Positions 1 to 8,287 are shown, counted from the stretch's first letter. The stretch is 64,000 bases of DNA from Bacillota bacterium (GCA_023391875.1 JAEWAB010000004.1:186001-250000); one strand, 5' to 3'. Numbers and translations are program-made. Notes: generated by a model from the sequence alone, not told the origin.

Positions 1-252
1 GACAGCTTAGACGACGAGATTAAAAACAACCCCATCGCCTACCCGCCGGAGGAGATAATGGATAAAACCGAGAGCTTCATTAACCTTTCGGATGAGGCCA
101 ACGCTACCATCGACGGCATGTGGACGGAGATTTTAAGCACCAACACCTCCAGCAACCGCTGGTTTATCCCCGTGCTACTGGTCGTTGCGATCGTGTTTTC
201 GATTGTGCTCAACGTTTTAAGGCGCAGGCGGAAGAACCGGCAGAATATCTAA
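1..252 (+). CDS. C-terminal fragment of a PotD-like polyamine-binding protein with membrane anchor (5' end outside window)
   Basis: The frame is open from base 1 and ends at TAA 250-252, giving 83 residues. The part around NPIAYPPEE and the following helix resembles the C-terminal end of spermidine/putrescine ABC transporter binding proteins (PotD family, extracytoplasmic solute binding). It is followed by a hydrophobic segment of about 20 residues and the basic tail RRRRKNR, which would anchor the protein in the membrane with a cytoplasmic C terminus. A terminal TM is unusual for PotD, which is normally an N-terminal lipoprotein; a fusion with a permease upstream cannot be excluded because the gene starts outside the window. 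An ATG at 58 is internal. A hairpin terminator follows at once. Confidence 0.6.
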   Translation, partial: DSLDDEIKNNPIAYPPEEIMDKTESFINLSDEANATIDGMWTEILSTNTSSNRWFIPVLLVVAIVFSIVLNVLRRRRKNRQNI

Positions 253-259
253 TACAAAA

Positions 260-291
260 CCTTTCGGGCGGGCCAAGGTGCCCGCCCTTTG
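260..291 (+). terminator. Intrinsic terminator after the PotD-like gene
   Basis: Perfect 8-bp stem GGGCGGGC (266-273) / GCCCGCCC (280-287), 6-nt loop, followed by TTT. Confidence 0.7.
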
Positions 292-310
292 TACTGTCCG
301 GCCGGGTAAA

Positions 311-412
311 CAATACTAATTCCAATAAGAAATATCACGTAAAAATTCTTCACAAAAGGCATAAATTCGACCTCTTGCTCGAATTTTTTCTATATTTCTA
401 ATTGTAATAAGT
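311..412 (-). repeat. Palindromic MITE-like intergenic repeat, copy 1
   Basis: About 100 bp that match the region 44940-45039 almost base for base in the opposite orientation. The unit is itself an imperfect inverted repeat: its ends read CCAATAAGAAATAT and ATATTTCTAATTG, and the inner arms AAAAATTCTTCACAAAAGG and CCTCTTG...GAATTTTTT also pair, so the RNA would fold into one long hairpin. It lies upstream of the promoter of the alpha/beta hydrolase gene. It contains no reading frame. Confidence 0.75.
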
Positions 413-433
413 ATAAGGAATTCAGGGCAGTAT

Positions 434-462
434 TTGACAGTAAAAACCCGAAAAAGTATAAT
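434..462 (+). promoter_or_regulatory. Sigma-A type promoter of the alpha/beta hydrolase gene
   Basis: -35 TTGACA (434-439), 17-bp spacer, -10 TATAAT (457-462): a perfect consensus, 34 bp upstream of the start codon. Confidence 0.8.
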
Positions 463-495
463 GAAGGTATTGCTTCTTAAGGGATAGGTGACAGC

Positions 496-1377
496 ATGAG
501 TGGTAAGACACGCAAGTTTCGGTTGCTCAAGATTATTTTAATCGTTGTTTTGGCGGCGGTAATAGGGGTATACGTATTAATGCCCGTGGGGATGGGCTTT
601 TTCACCACCCTGCGCAGTGCGAGGCAGGTGGGCAGCGCCCCCGAGGGGTTTACCGAGGTGACCCTGCAAACCGCCGATACGGTTGCGCTTGCGGCGTGGT
701 ATCTGCCCGCCCAGAACGGCGCGTCGATTATCCTGCTTCACGGGTCGGGCGGTTCACGCGAATCGGTTCGTTCCCTTGCGCAGATGCTTGCGAAGAATGG
801 CTATGGCGTGCTTGCGTTTGATATGCGCGGGCACATGTCAAGCGGCGGCGACGGGGTTAACGCCTACAACTGGGGCGGTACCGAGGACGTGGGCGCTGCG
901 GTAGACTTTTTGCAAAAGCAGGAGAGCACCAAGGCCATCGGCGGGCTGGGTGTATCGCTGGGCGGCGAGGTGCTGCTGGGCGCAGCCTCGCAGTACCCGC
1001 AGTTAAAGGCGGTAATCAGTGACGGCGCAACCTACCGTACCTTAGGCGATTACCTTGCGCTGCCTTCCAGAAGGCCGATTGTCCGCAGCTTTACCACCCG
1101 TTTGATGTTCGGCGCGGCACAGCTGTTTGGCGGGGTGAAACCGCCCGTAAAGCTTATAGACTCCATCGCGCAGGCGAAAGAAACGTCGTTTTTATTCATC
1201 GCGGCGGGTAATGTTGAGAGGGAAAGTGAGTACGGCGCGCTGTTTGAGCAGGCCGCCGGCGGCCGCTCGCAGCTGTGGGTGGTGGACGGTGTAGGGCACA
1301 CGGGGGCGTACGCAAAAGACCCCGCCGAATACGAGCAGCGGGTAACCTCCTTCTTTGATGAAACACTAATACAATAA
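496..1377 (+). CDS. Membrane-anchored alpha/beta hydrolase
   Basis: 293 residues. A hydrophobic segment at about residues 11-31 anchors the N terminus; the rest is an extracytoplasmic alpha/beta-hydrolase domain. The oxyanion-type motif LLHGSGGS lies at residues 80-87, the nucleophile elbow GVSLGG gives Ser154, and a late His (DGVGHTG, His268) completes the likely triad. This matches the YfhR/BAAT-like serine hydrolase group, whose substrates are mostly unknown. AGGTGA sits 4 nt before the ATG, supporting this start. It has its own consensus promoter and is followed closely (26 nt) by the next gene, so the two may be cotranscribed. Substrate cannot be read from sequence. Confidence 0.85.
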   Translation: MSGKTRKFRLLKIILIVVLAAVIGVYVLMPVGMGFFTTLRSARQVGSAPEGFTEVTLQTADTVALAAWYLPAQNGASIILLHGSGGSRESVRSLAQMLAKNGYGVLAFDMRGHMSSGGDGVNAYNWGGTEDVGAAVDFLQKQESTKAIGGLGVSLGGEVLLGAASQYPQLKAVISDGATYRTLGDYLALPSRRPIVRSFTTRLMFGAAQLFGGVKPPVKLIDSIAQAKETSFLFIAAGNVERESEYGALFEQAAGGRSQLWVVDGVGHTGAYAKDPAEYEQRVTSFFDETLIQ

Positions 1378-1403
1378 TTTTATCCGCGATAGAAAGTGTT
1401 GAT

Positions 1404-2180
1404 ATGGACGAACTGCAATTCCGAAAGGCTTGTGAGGCTGTTATGAACGCCGTGCCCGACCCCGCCAAGAGCAGGGGCATCGGCACCTTGGGCGAGAAGA
1501 CCCTGCACGCCGTTTTAAAGCAGTATTTTGAGCCGGATACCGCCAAGCACGAGGTGAAGCTGGGAGGCTATGTCGCGGATATTATAAACGAAACGGGTAT
1601 CATCGAGGTGCAGACGCGGCAGTTTGATAAGCTTAAAGGCAAGCTCGAGTTCTTTCTCGCACAGCAGGATGTAACGGTCGTATACCCCATAGCCGTGACC
1701 AAATGGCTGATCTGGGTAGACCCGTTAACGGGCGAGGTAACCACCAGGCGGCGCTCGCCCAAGCGCGGAACACCCTGCGAGGTATTTTACGAGCTGTATA
1801 AAATAAAATCCCTGCTTACCCACCCGCGGCTGCGGCTGTGTCTGGTACTACTGAACTTGGAGGAATACCGCTACCTAAACGGCTGGAGCCACAACAAAAA
1901 GCGCGGCTCCTCCCGCTGCGACCGTATCCCGATCGAGCCGGTGGGGGAGGTTATCCTCAACAGCCCTGCCGATTACGCCCTGCTGCTGCCAGAGCAGCTG
2001 CCCGCAGCCTTTACCACCAAGGATTTCGCCAAGGTAGCGCGGCTATCGCCCAAGGCATCACAGGCGGCGGTGAATGTTCTGTGCAGCGTAGGTACTATTG
2101 CACGTATCGGCAAAAAGGGCAGAGGCTACCTGTATGAGCGTGCCCAAGCAAACGCAGCTGAAAGTATTACGGAGGTGTAA
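1404..2180 (+). CDS. Conserved hypothetical protein, possible PD-(D/E)XK nuclease fold with C-terminal winged helix
   Basis: 258 residues, no signal peptide or TM. The N-terminal half has the pattern GTLGEKTLH - (x) - VADIINETGIIEVQT, i.e. an early Glu (31), Asp59 after a beta strand and E68-x-Q70, which resembles the core of PD-(D/E)XK phosphodiesterases (with Q in place of K). Residues about 205-250 (TKDFAKVARLSPKASQAAVNVL...) look like a winged helix. A nuclease or DNA-binding role is an inference from these motifs; the family has no function I can name. It is followed within 5 nt by the DUF3788 gene, suggesting one operon. Confidence 0.7.
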   Translation: MDELQFRKACEAVMNAVPDPAKSRGIGTLGEKTLHAVLKQYFEPDTAKHEVKLGGYVADIINETGIIEVQTRQFDKLKGKLEFFLAQQDVTVVYPIAVTKWLIWVDPLTGEVTTRRRSPKRGTPCEVFYELYKIKSLLTHPRLRLCLVLLNLEEYRYLNGWSHNKKRGSSRCDRIPIEPVGEVILNSPADYALLLPEQLPAAFTTKDFAKVARLSPKASQAAVNVLCSVGTIARIGKKGRGYLYERAQANAAESITEV

Positions 2181-2184
2181 GCCT

Positions 2185-2619
2185 ATGGAGTGGGAAAAGC
2201 TATATGATGAAAATAGCCCGCCGTCCTTCGAGGATGTCGAGGCGTTCATCGGCAGTGCCCTTTGGCAACGGATCAATGCCTATCTGCAAGATACCTACCA
2301 CGTTCAACCGAAACTCACCTACAGCCGATGCTCGATGCAGCGGGGATGGAACATAAAGTATCAAAAGAGCGGGCGGGCGCTGTGCACGCTTTACCCAATG
2401 GAAGGGTTCTTTATCGCGCTCGTGGTGATAGGCGAGAAAGAGGTACAGGAGGCCGAGCTGTTGTTGCCGGCCTGCTGTGAGTACACCCAAAGCCTCTACC
2501 GAAATACCGCGTCCGCCATGGGCCAGCGCTGGCTGATGCTGAGTGTGACCGAGCCTGTGGTTTTGGACGACGTAAAGAGCCTGATACGCCTGAGGCTCGC
2601 CCCTAAGCCAGCCAGATAG
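2185..2619 (+). CDS. DUF3788 family protein
   Basis: 144 residues from ATG 2185, chosen because GGAGGTG lies 7 nt upstream and because the family typically starts with an MEW-K-LYDE-like sequence; a longer frame from 2098 overlaps the previous gene and lacks a ribosome site. The blocks YSRCSMQRGWNIKYQKSGR, LCTLYP and ALVVIGEKE are typical of DUF3788 (small cytosolic proteins of unknown function, of the YdhG/DUF1801-like superfamily). The ribosome site overlaps the stop of the preceding gene, so translation is probably coupled. Confidence 0.75.
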   Translation: MEWEKLYDENSPPSFEDVEAFIGSALWQRINAYLQDTYHVQPKLTYSRCSMQRGWNIKYQKSGRALCTLYPMEGFFIALVVIGEKEVQEAELLLPACCEYTQSLYRNTASAMGQRWLMLSVTEPVVLDDVKSLIRLRLAPKPAR

Positions 2620-2660
2620 CACTTTGCGGCAATACGGCCGCGTTGTTGGGAGATTAATCG

Positions 2661-3521
2661 ATGTCGCTGTTAACGCAAGAGAACCTCACACCGCCGAGTC
2701 TTCGCCACCTTCAGCCGGACTGCTCCAACTGCTTCGGCCTTTGCTGCCTGACGTTGTATTTTTCCAAGCAGGACGGCTTCCCCGCCGATAAAAGCGCGGG
2801 AATGCCCTGCAGCCATCTGCGCGAGGATTTTCGCTGTGCCATTCACGATAAGCTCACCGCGAAGGGCTGCAAAGGCTGTGTGGCGTACGAATGCTTCGGC
2901 GCGGGGCAGCAGGTTTCGCAGGTTACCTACAAAGGGCGAAGCTGGCGGGAGGATGCTATACCTGACGACGAGCTGTGTGATGTGTATTTGGTGATGTACC
3001 AGCTGCAGGAGATCTGCTGGTACCTGACCTTGGCGCTTAGCTACAAGGCGGCGGCTCCCATGAAGGAAAGGCTTACACAGGCGCTGCACGCAACCGAGCA
3101 GGCGACGATTCTTTCGCCGCAGGCGCTGCTAGCCTTTGACCTTTCCGCGCACCGCGCAAAGGTTGGCACCCTGCTCAAAGAGGCAAGCGGTCTTGTAAGA
3201 GGCGAATTGAGCCTTAGCCGCAAGATTCAGATAGATACCAAAAGCAATAATCGCGAGCGGCGGGATTACCTTGGTAAGGACCTGCGGAAGAAAGACCTCC
3301 GTTATGCCGAGCTGCGCGGTGCCTGCCTGATTGCCGCCAATCTCGAAAATATGGATTTGTGCGGGGCCGACTTCCTCGGCGCCGACCTGCGGGATGCAAA
3401 CCTGCGTGGGGCAGACCTTTTAGACAGTATCTTCTTAAACCAGTCGCAGATAAACGCCGCCCAAGGGAATAGTGACACCAAGCTGCCGCTTTTGCTCACC
3501 CGGCCAAGGCACTGGGGTTAG
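2661..3521 (+). CDS. Pentapeptide-repeat protein with N-terminal cysteine cluster
   Basis: 286 residues. Cysteines at 21, 24, 28, 29, 50, 59, 70, 73 and 78 form a CxxC-x3-CC ... CxxC cluster like those of YkgJ-type putative metal-binding proteins. Residues about 205-260 consist of A(D/N)LxG-type pentapeptides (LRYAELRGACLIAANLEN...) expected to form a right-handed quadrilateral beta helix. Similar two-part proteins occur in Bacilli and Clostridia, but their function is unknown. The ribosome site is a weak GGGAG upstream of ATG 2661. It ends 41 nt before an unrelated acetyltransferase gene. Confidence 0.75.
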   Translation: MSLLTQENLTPPSLRHLQPDCSNCFGLCCLTLYFSKQDGFPADKSAGMPCSHLREDFRCAIHDKLTAKGCKGCVAYECFGAGQQVSQVTYKGRSWREDAIPDDELCDVYLVMYQLQEICWYLTLALSYKAAAPMKERLTQALHATEQATILSPQALLAFDLSAHRAKVGTLLKEASGLVRGELSLSRKIQIDTKSNNRERRDYLGKDLRKKDLRYAELRGACLIAANLENMDLCGADFLGADLRDANLRGADLLDSIFLNQSQINAAQGNSDTKLPLLLTRPRHWG

Positions 3522-3562
3522 AAAAACAACCAGCGGTAAGCAGTACATTTGGAGGCATTAGA

Positions 3563-3997
3563 ATGTTAGTAGAGATTGCCAAAAATAAAGATGTGGATAG
3601 CTGGCTTGAATTGCTAATGCTTGTAAAGGACAATTTCCCGGGCTTGGATTTGGACGAGTATCGGGCAATTCTGTTAAAAAGGGTTATTGATGAGAACGCA
3701 TTGGTCATAAAAGACGGTGAAACCGTAACAGGCGCTTTGCTGTTTTCTAGAGATACCAAGGAGCTTGAATTTCTGGCGGTTCACCCGCAGTACCGCAAAA
3801 ATGGCATCGCGAAAGCTTTAATACAATATATGTTTACCCTGTTCCCGAAGGGCAGCCGCATCTTTGTTGTGACCTATCGGGAAGGTGACGAAATGGGAAA
3901 AGCGGCGAGAAGATTGTATGAACATATCGGCTTTACCGCCGGTGAGCTCATCACGGTTTTTGATTATCCTTGTCAGGAGTTTTATTACATTATATAA
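3563..3997 (+). CDS. GNAT family N-acetyltransferase
   Basis: 144 residues. The acetyl-CoA site is visible as LEFLAVHPQYRKNGIAKALI (motif A, Q/RxxGxG/A variant RKNGIA), followed by RLYEHIGF, the usual GNAT motif B. Acceptor substrate unknown. TTTGGAGG lies 7 nt upstream of the ATG. This gene and the next are more AT-rich than the flanking genes, which may mean separate ancestry. Confidence 0.85.
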   Translation: MLVEIAKNKDVDSWLELLMLVKDNFPGLDLDEYRAILLKRVIDENALVIKDGETVTGALLFSRDTKELEFLAVHPQYRKNGIAKALIQYMFTLFPKGSRIFVVTYREGDEMGKAARRLYEHIGFTAGELITVFDYPCQEFYYII

Positions 3998-4099
3998 TCA
4001 GGTATCCGCTTAAACGGGCAGCCGAGTTAATATACGAGAAACGGATAAGGCAGGATTGCCAATCACCCTATGGTATTCAGGGTAGTGGGAAGTGAGCTC

Positions 4100-4894
4100 A
4101 TGATCATAGATTTCCATACGCATATTTTTCCGGACGAGTTGGCGCATAAGGCTCTTTCCACGCTTTTATCGGGCATCGACCGTATCTTTGACCCCGTAAC
4201 CGATGCCACAAGAGCCGGTTTACTTAAAAATATGGATGAGTGGGGCATCGATGTTTCTGTCGTTCAGCCTGTAATAACAAAGCAGTCTCAAATGCTCAAA
4301 ACTGATGAATGGGCAAGCAGCATCTGTTCTGACCGGCTTATCTCCTTTGGCGGAATCTATCCGCACACCGATGATTATAAAAGAGATATTGATTATGTTG
4401 TCGGGTTAGGGCTCAAAGGGCTCAAGTTTCATGCGGAATATCAGAATTTTAATATTGATGACAAGCCGATGCTAAAAATCTATGATTACGCGCTGAGCAA
4501 AGGGCTTATTATCCTGCATCACGCGGGGTCTAATCCGGGATTCTCTGCTCCGTATAAGAGCAGCCCAAGGCAATTCGCCAAGATAGCGGATGCTATGCAG
4601 GGCGGCACCATCATAGCGGCCCATTTGGGAGGACACGCTCAATGGGATGATGTTGAAAAATACTTAGTAGGAAAAAAGATCTATCTTGATACCTCGATGG
4701 GCTTTGACTTTTTCCCTCATGAGCAATTCTTGCGCATCGTAAAAGAGCATGGGGCGGATAAAATCCTGTTTGCGTCTGATTCTCCTTGGAGCAACGCAAA
4801 GAATGAAATAGACACCCTAAAAACGCTGCCGCTTACCGAGCAAGAAATAAAGATGATTTTAGGCTTAAATGCGAAAAGAATTCTGTGTATATAG
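4100..4894 (+). CDS. Amidohydrolase family 2 (TIM-barrel metal hydrolase/decarboxylase type)
   Basis: 264 residues from ATG 4100; a longer frame from 4070 adds ten unlikely residues. The start MIIDFHTHIF carries the HxH metal site, followed by HHAGSNPG, HLGGHAQWDD and the late metal ligand in FASDSPW, the order found in PF04909 (amidohydrolase_2: ACMSD-like decarboxylases and hydrolases). Cytoplasmic. Reaction and substrate cannot be deduced. The fumarase gene follows 33 nt later on the same strand. Confidence 0.85.
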   Translation: MIIDFHTHIFPDELAHKALSTLLSGIDRIFDPVTDATRAGLLKNMDEWGIDVSVVQPVITKQSQMLKTDEWASSICSDRLISFGGIYPHTDDYKRDIDYVVGLGLKGLKFHAEYQNFNIDDKPMLKIYDYALSKGLIILHHAGSNPGFSAPYKSSPRQFAKIADAMQGGTIIAAHLGGHAQWDDVEKYLVGKKIYLDTSMGFDFFPHEQFLRIVKEHGADKILFASDSPWSNAKNEIDTLKTLPLTEQEIKMILGLNAKRILCI

Positions 4895-4927
4895 TGAGAG
4901 AATGATTTGAAAGGGTTGGATGAAGAA

Positions 4928-6292
4928 ATGGATTACCGCACAGAGCGCGACTCGATGGGTGAGATACAGGTACCCGCAGACCGGTATTGGGGGGCGCAGA
5001 CCCAGCGAAGCCTAGAGAACTTTAAAATAGGCACCGAGAAGATGCCCACGGAGATTATCAGCGCGTTTGCCGTGCTGAAAAAGGCGGCGGCGCTCGCGAA
5101 CAACAAACTCGGCAAGCTGAGTGATGAACGCTGCGCGCTGATTGTGCGGGTGTGCGACGAGATAACCGAGGGCAGGCTCGCGGGCCACTTTCCGCTCGCG
5201 GTGTGGCAGACGGGCAGCGGTACACAGTCAAACATGAACCTAAACGAGGTGATTGCAAACCGCGCAAACGAGCTGCACGGCAAAAAGCTGCTGCACCCCA
5301 ACGACGACGTGAACATGTCGCAAAGCTCCAACGACACCTTCCCAACCGCCATGCACATCGCGGCGGTAGTGGAGATAGAGGATGCGCTCATCCCCTCGCT
5401 TGAGCGGCTGATTGCCGAGTTTAAGCGGCTGGAGGAGGAAAACCGGGATGTTATCAAGAGCGGCAGAACGCATCTGCAGGACGCTACCCCCATCACCTTT
5501 GCGCAGGAGATCAGTGGCTGGCGCGGGATGCTTGAAAACGCGTGCGATATGATTTCTTCCTCACTCGGGCCCCTTCGCGAGCTGGCGCTGGGCGGCACGG
5601 CGGTGGGCACGGGGCTCAATGCCCCCAAGGGCTTTGCCGAGGAGGCTGCGCGGCAGGTGTCGATGCTTACCAACAAAGAATTTGTAACCGCCCCAAATAA
5701 GTTCCACGCCCTTACCGCCAAGGACGCCCTCACCTTTACGCACGGGGCGCTCAAGGCGCTTGCGGCAAACCTCATGAAGATTTCAAACGATATCCGCTGG
5801 CTTGCAAGCGGCCCGCGCTGCGGCCTGGGGGAGATATTCATCCCCGAGAACGAGCCGGGCAGCTCGATTATGCCGGGCAAGGTAAACCCCACCCAGTGCG
5901 AGGCCGTAACCATGGTGGCGGTGCAGGTGATGGCAAACGATGTGGCGGTGGGGATGAGTGCCTCACAGGGCAACTTCCAGCTCAATGTATTCATGCCGGT
6001 GTGCATCACAAACTTTTTGCAGTCGGTGCGCCTGCTTGCGGACAGCATGGAGTCGTTCCGCGTGCACTGCGTGAGCGGCATTGTGGCAAACCGCGAGAAG
6101 ATGGCGCATAACTTAAACAATTCATTGATGCTCGTCACCGCCATCAGCCCGACCATCGGTTATGACAACGCGGCCAAAACCGCCAAGACCGCCTTTGCCA
6201 AGAATATCTCCCTCAAAGAGGCCGCCGTGAAGCTTAACTTTTTAACCCCCGAGCAGTTCGATGCGGTGTTCCATCCAGAAGAAATGGTGTAA
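4928..6292 (+). CDS. fumC: Class II fumarate hydratase
   Basis: 454 residues, the usual length. Interconverts fumarate and L-malate in the cytoplasm without a metal cluster. Diagnostic blocks are TGSGTQSNMN, SSNDTFPTAMH, the catalytic-His region GRTHLQDATPI and the superfamily signature GSSIMPGKVNPTQCE. ATG 4928 (MDYRTERDSMGE) is chosen over an upstream TTG at 4907 because it is the family start. Malic enzyme lies next downstream, so the pair would run pyruvate-malate-fumarate. The stop codon sits inside a 14-bp perfect hairpin (6286-6317), see that feature. Confidence 0.95.
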   Translation: MDYRTERDSMGEIQVPADRYWGAQTQRSLENFKIGTEKMPTEIISAFAVLKKAAALANNKLGKLSDERCALIVRVCDEITEGRLAGHFPLAVWQTGSGTQSNMNLNEVIANRANELHGKKLLHPNDDVNMSQSSNDTFPTAMHIAAVVEIEDALIPSLERLIAEFKRLEEENRDVIKSGRTHLQDATPITFAQEISGWRGMLENACDMISSSLGPLRELALGGTAVGTGLNAPKGFAEEAARQVSMLTNKEFVTAPNKFHALTAKDALTFTHGALKALAANLMKISNDIRWLASGPRCGLGEIFIPENEPGSSIMPGKVNPTQCEAVTMVAVQVMANDVAVGMSASQGNFQLNVFMPVCITNFLQSVRLLADSMESFRVHCVSGIVANREKMAHNLNNSLMLVTAISPTIGYDNAAKTAKTAFAKNISLKEAAVKLNFLTPEQFDAVFHPEEMV

Positions 6293-6405
6293 TATCTGCA
6301 ATAGCAGATATTACACCGGTTTATGCGCAGGGCGATTCGCTCGCTTCGTTCGCTTCCGCCCCCATGCGCAATTACACCATAAACGCTTTGCGTTTATGGT
6401 GTAAT
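6286..6405 (+). repeat. Three successive hairpins between fumC and malic enzyme
   Basis: Hairpin 1: 14-bp perfect stem 6286-6299/6304-6317, covering the fumC stop. Hairpin 2: TGCGCA arms near 6324 and 6365 around a GC-rich core. Hairpin 3: 15-bp perfect stem 6371-6385/6391-6405. GGTGTAAT and its complement ATTACACC each occur twice, so arms of hairpins 1 and 3 can also pair with each other. No T-run follows, so these are not plain terminators; they may be RNA processing or stability elements, or a palindromic repeat that inserted here. Confidence 0.7.
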
Positions 6406-6436
6406 ATAAATAATATAGATAAAGGAAGTTGTAGCA

Positions 6437-7609
6437 TTGGATATTAACAAACAGTCGCTGAATTTACATTATGAGCTGCGCGGCAAGATTGAGGTCATCT
6501 CGCGCAAGCCTATCACCACGCGTGAGGACCTTTCGCTGCTCTACACCCCCGGGGTGGCCGAGCCCTGCCGCGCGATTGCGGCGGATTACGAGAAGTCGTT
6601 TGAGCTTACCCGCCGCAACAACCTGGTGGCGGTTATCACCGACGGCACGGCGGTGCTGGGCTTAGGTGACATCGGCCCCGCGGCGGGCATGCCCGTGATG
6701 GAGGGCAAGTGCGCCCTCTTTAAGGAGTTTGGCGGGGTAGACGCGTTCCCCTTGTGTATAGACACCAAGGATGTGGACAAGCTGGTGGAGACCATCTATC
6801 TGATCTCCAAGAGCTTCGGCGGCATCAACCTTGAGGACATTGCCGCACCCCGCTGCTTTGAGGTGGAGCGCAGGTTAAAGGAGCTGTGCGACATCCCCGT
6901 TTTCCACGACGACCAGCACGGCACCGCCATCGTGGTGGCGGCGGCGCTACTCAACGCCATCAAGGTGACGGGCAAGACGATGGGCAAGCTCAAGATCGTC
7001 ATCAACGGCGCGGGCGCGGCGGGCATCGCCATCGGCAGCCTGCTCATCGGTATGGGCTTTGGCAACATCGTGATGTGCGATATTGGCGGCATCATCTGCG
7101 AGGGGGACGACAACCTGAACCCTTGGCAGCAGGAGATCTCCAAGGTGAGCAACCTAAACCACGAAAAAGGCCTGCTGGCGGACGCGATGAAGGACGCCGA
7201 TGTGTTTATCGGTGTTTCGCGCCCGGGGCTGGTGACCGCCGAGATGGTATCCACCATGAACAAGGGCATCGTGCTCGCCATGGCAAACCCCACGCCCGAG
7301 ATTATGCCAGATGAGGCCAAGCGCGGCGGCGCCATGGTAGTGGGCACCGGGCGTTCCGATTTCCCCAACCAGATCAACAACGTGCTGGTATTCCCGGGTA
7401 TCTTTAAAGGGGCGCTCGCCGTGCGTGCCAAGGGGATTACCGAGAGCATGAAGCGCCGCGCGGCCTACGCGCTGGCGGCACTGGTGCCGGAAGCGGAGCT
7501 TTCGGCGGAGCATATCATCCCCAGCGCCTTGGATAAGAAGGTAGCAGAGGCCGTAGCCAAAGCTGTAGCAGATGACGCTAAAGAAACGGGAAATGCTCGT
7601 ATAAGGTGA
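6437..7609 (+). CDS. Malic enzyme (oxaloacetate-decarboxylating malate dehydrogenase)
   Basis: 390 residues. Oxidatively decarboxylates L-malate to pyruvate with NAD(P)+. N-terminal malic domain: LLYTPGVAEPCRAI, LGDIGPAAGMPVMEGKC, then the active-site block FEVERRL...FHDDQHGTAIV; NAD-binding Rossmann motif INGAGAAGIAIG at about residue 190; ANPTPEIMPDEA late. Translation starts at TTG 6437, 8 nt after AAAGGAAG; no ATG is nearby. The C-terminal tail is repeated in frame after the TGA (7610-7684), see that entry. Cofactor preference (NAD or NADP) was not resolved. Confidence 0.93.
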   Translation: MDINKQSLNLHYELRGKIEVISRKPITTREDLSLLYTPGVAEPCRAIAADYEKSFELTRRNNLVAVITDGTAVLGLGDIGPAAGMPVMEGKCALFKEFGGVDAFPLCIDTKDVDKLVETIYLISKSFGGINLEDIAAPRCFEVERRLKELCDIPVFHDDQHGTAIVVAAALLNAIKVTGKTMGKLKIVINGAGAAGIAIGSLLIGMGFGNIVMCDIGGIICEGDDNLNPWQQEISKVSNLNHEKGLLADAMKDADVFIGVSRPGLVTAEMVSTMNKGIVLAMANPTPEIMPDEAKRGGAMVVGTGRSDFPNQINNVLVFPGIFKGALAVRAKGITESMKRRAAYALAALVPEAELSAEHIIPSALDKKVAEAVAKAVADDAKETGNARIR

Positions 7610-7684
7610 GCTGTGCCGACGGCCCCCCGGGCCGTAGCAAAGGCTGCGGTAGATGATGCGACCGGAAATGCGCGTATTCGGTAG
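7610..7684 (+). pseudogene. Duplicated 3' tail of malic enzyme, in frame after the TGA
   Basis: The 54 bases 7631-7684 encode AVAKAAVDDATGNARIR and stop, matching the end of the intact gene (AVAKAVADDA-KET-GNARIR). They are in the same frame as the gene, separated by TGA and seven codons. The two copies differ mainly at third codon positions, so both have been under coding selection. The simplest reading is a leftover from recombination between tandem malic-enzyme genes; stop readthrough is a less likely alternative. Confidence 0.65.
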
Positions 7685-7750
7685 GATAGTTCAAACACGC
7701 AGAGATACGCATGTTCAGCAGCCCATTCGAAGAATAGAGGGGAGTCACCG

Positions 7751-8059
7751 ATGAGCAGCTTTTACGATAGGGTGTACGCTCTGGTGGAGCGGATACCCAC
7801 AGGCAAGGTTGCTACCTACGGGCAGCTGGCCATGCTGCTCGGCAGCCCCTTCGCGGCACGCGCGGTGGGCGAGGCCATGCGGCGCGCGCCGGAGTTTCTC
7901 GGCCTGCCCTGCCATCGGGTGGTAAACGCGCGGGGTACCGTAGCCCCCGATTACGCCTTTGGCGGCAAGGGCAACCAGCGCGCCCTGCTGGAGGCGGAAG
8001 GCGTACCTTTTCAGGACAACGGCTGCATCGACCTCAGGCAATGCCTATGGCGCCCTTAA
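7751..8059 (+). CDS. O6-alkylguanine-DNA alkyltransferase domain protein
   Basis: 102 residues: only the C-terminal DNA-binding domain of Ada/MGMT, without the N-terminal domain. The helix-turn-helix (GKVATYGQLAMLLG), arginine finger region (ARAVGEAMRR) and the active-site motif PCHRVV are present. Because the Cys is kept (not Trp as in ATL proteins), alkyl transfer is possible, although such short proteins are often ATL-like sensors. Start ATG 7751 follows AGGGGAG at 7 nt. A strong terminator follows at 8096. Confidence 0.85.
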   Translation: MSSFYDRVYALVERIPTGKVATYGQLAMLLGSPFAARAVGEAMRRAPEFLGLPCHRVVNARGTVAPDYAFGGKGNQRALLEAEGVPFQDNGCIDLRQCLWRP

Positions 8060-8095
8060 AGTTTGTCGGCTGCTATGCGTTTATATTATCATAAG

Positions 8096-8142
8096 AGCCT
8101 TTGTGCTATACCTTGTAAAGGGGCATCGCACAAAGGCTTTTT
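8096..8142 (+). terminator. Intrinsic terminator after the alkyltransferase gene
   Basis: 11-bp stem AGCCTTTGTGC (8096-8106) / GCACAAAGGCT (8128-8138) with TTTTT following. Confidence 0.85.
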
Positions 8143-8287
8143 GTTTACCCATACGCGGGAACAGGATCGAAGAATTGGATAAATATTTCCGAAATTTTTC
8201 GTTGATTTTGCTATTGTATTTCCCATACATGGTGAATATAATAATGCTAAGAGAAAAAATGTTAACGTTATCATTTTGCCATAGGGG

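Noticed and set aside
4933..6156. A 407-codon antisense frame inside fumC
   Set aside because: GC-rich mirror frame of a well-conserved enzyme; no ribosome site and no domain.
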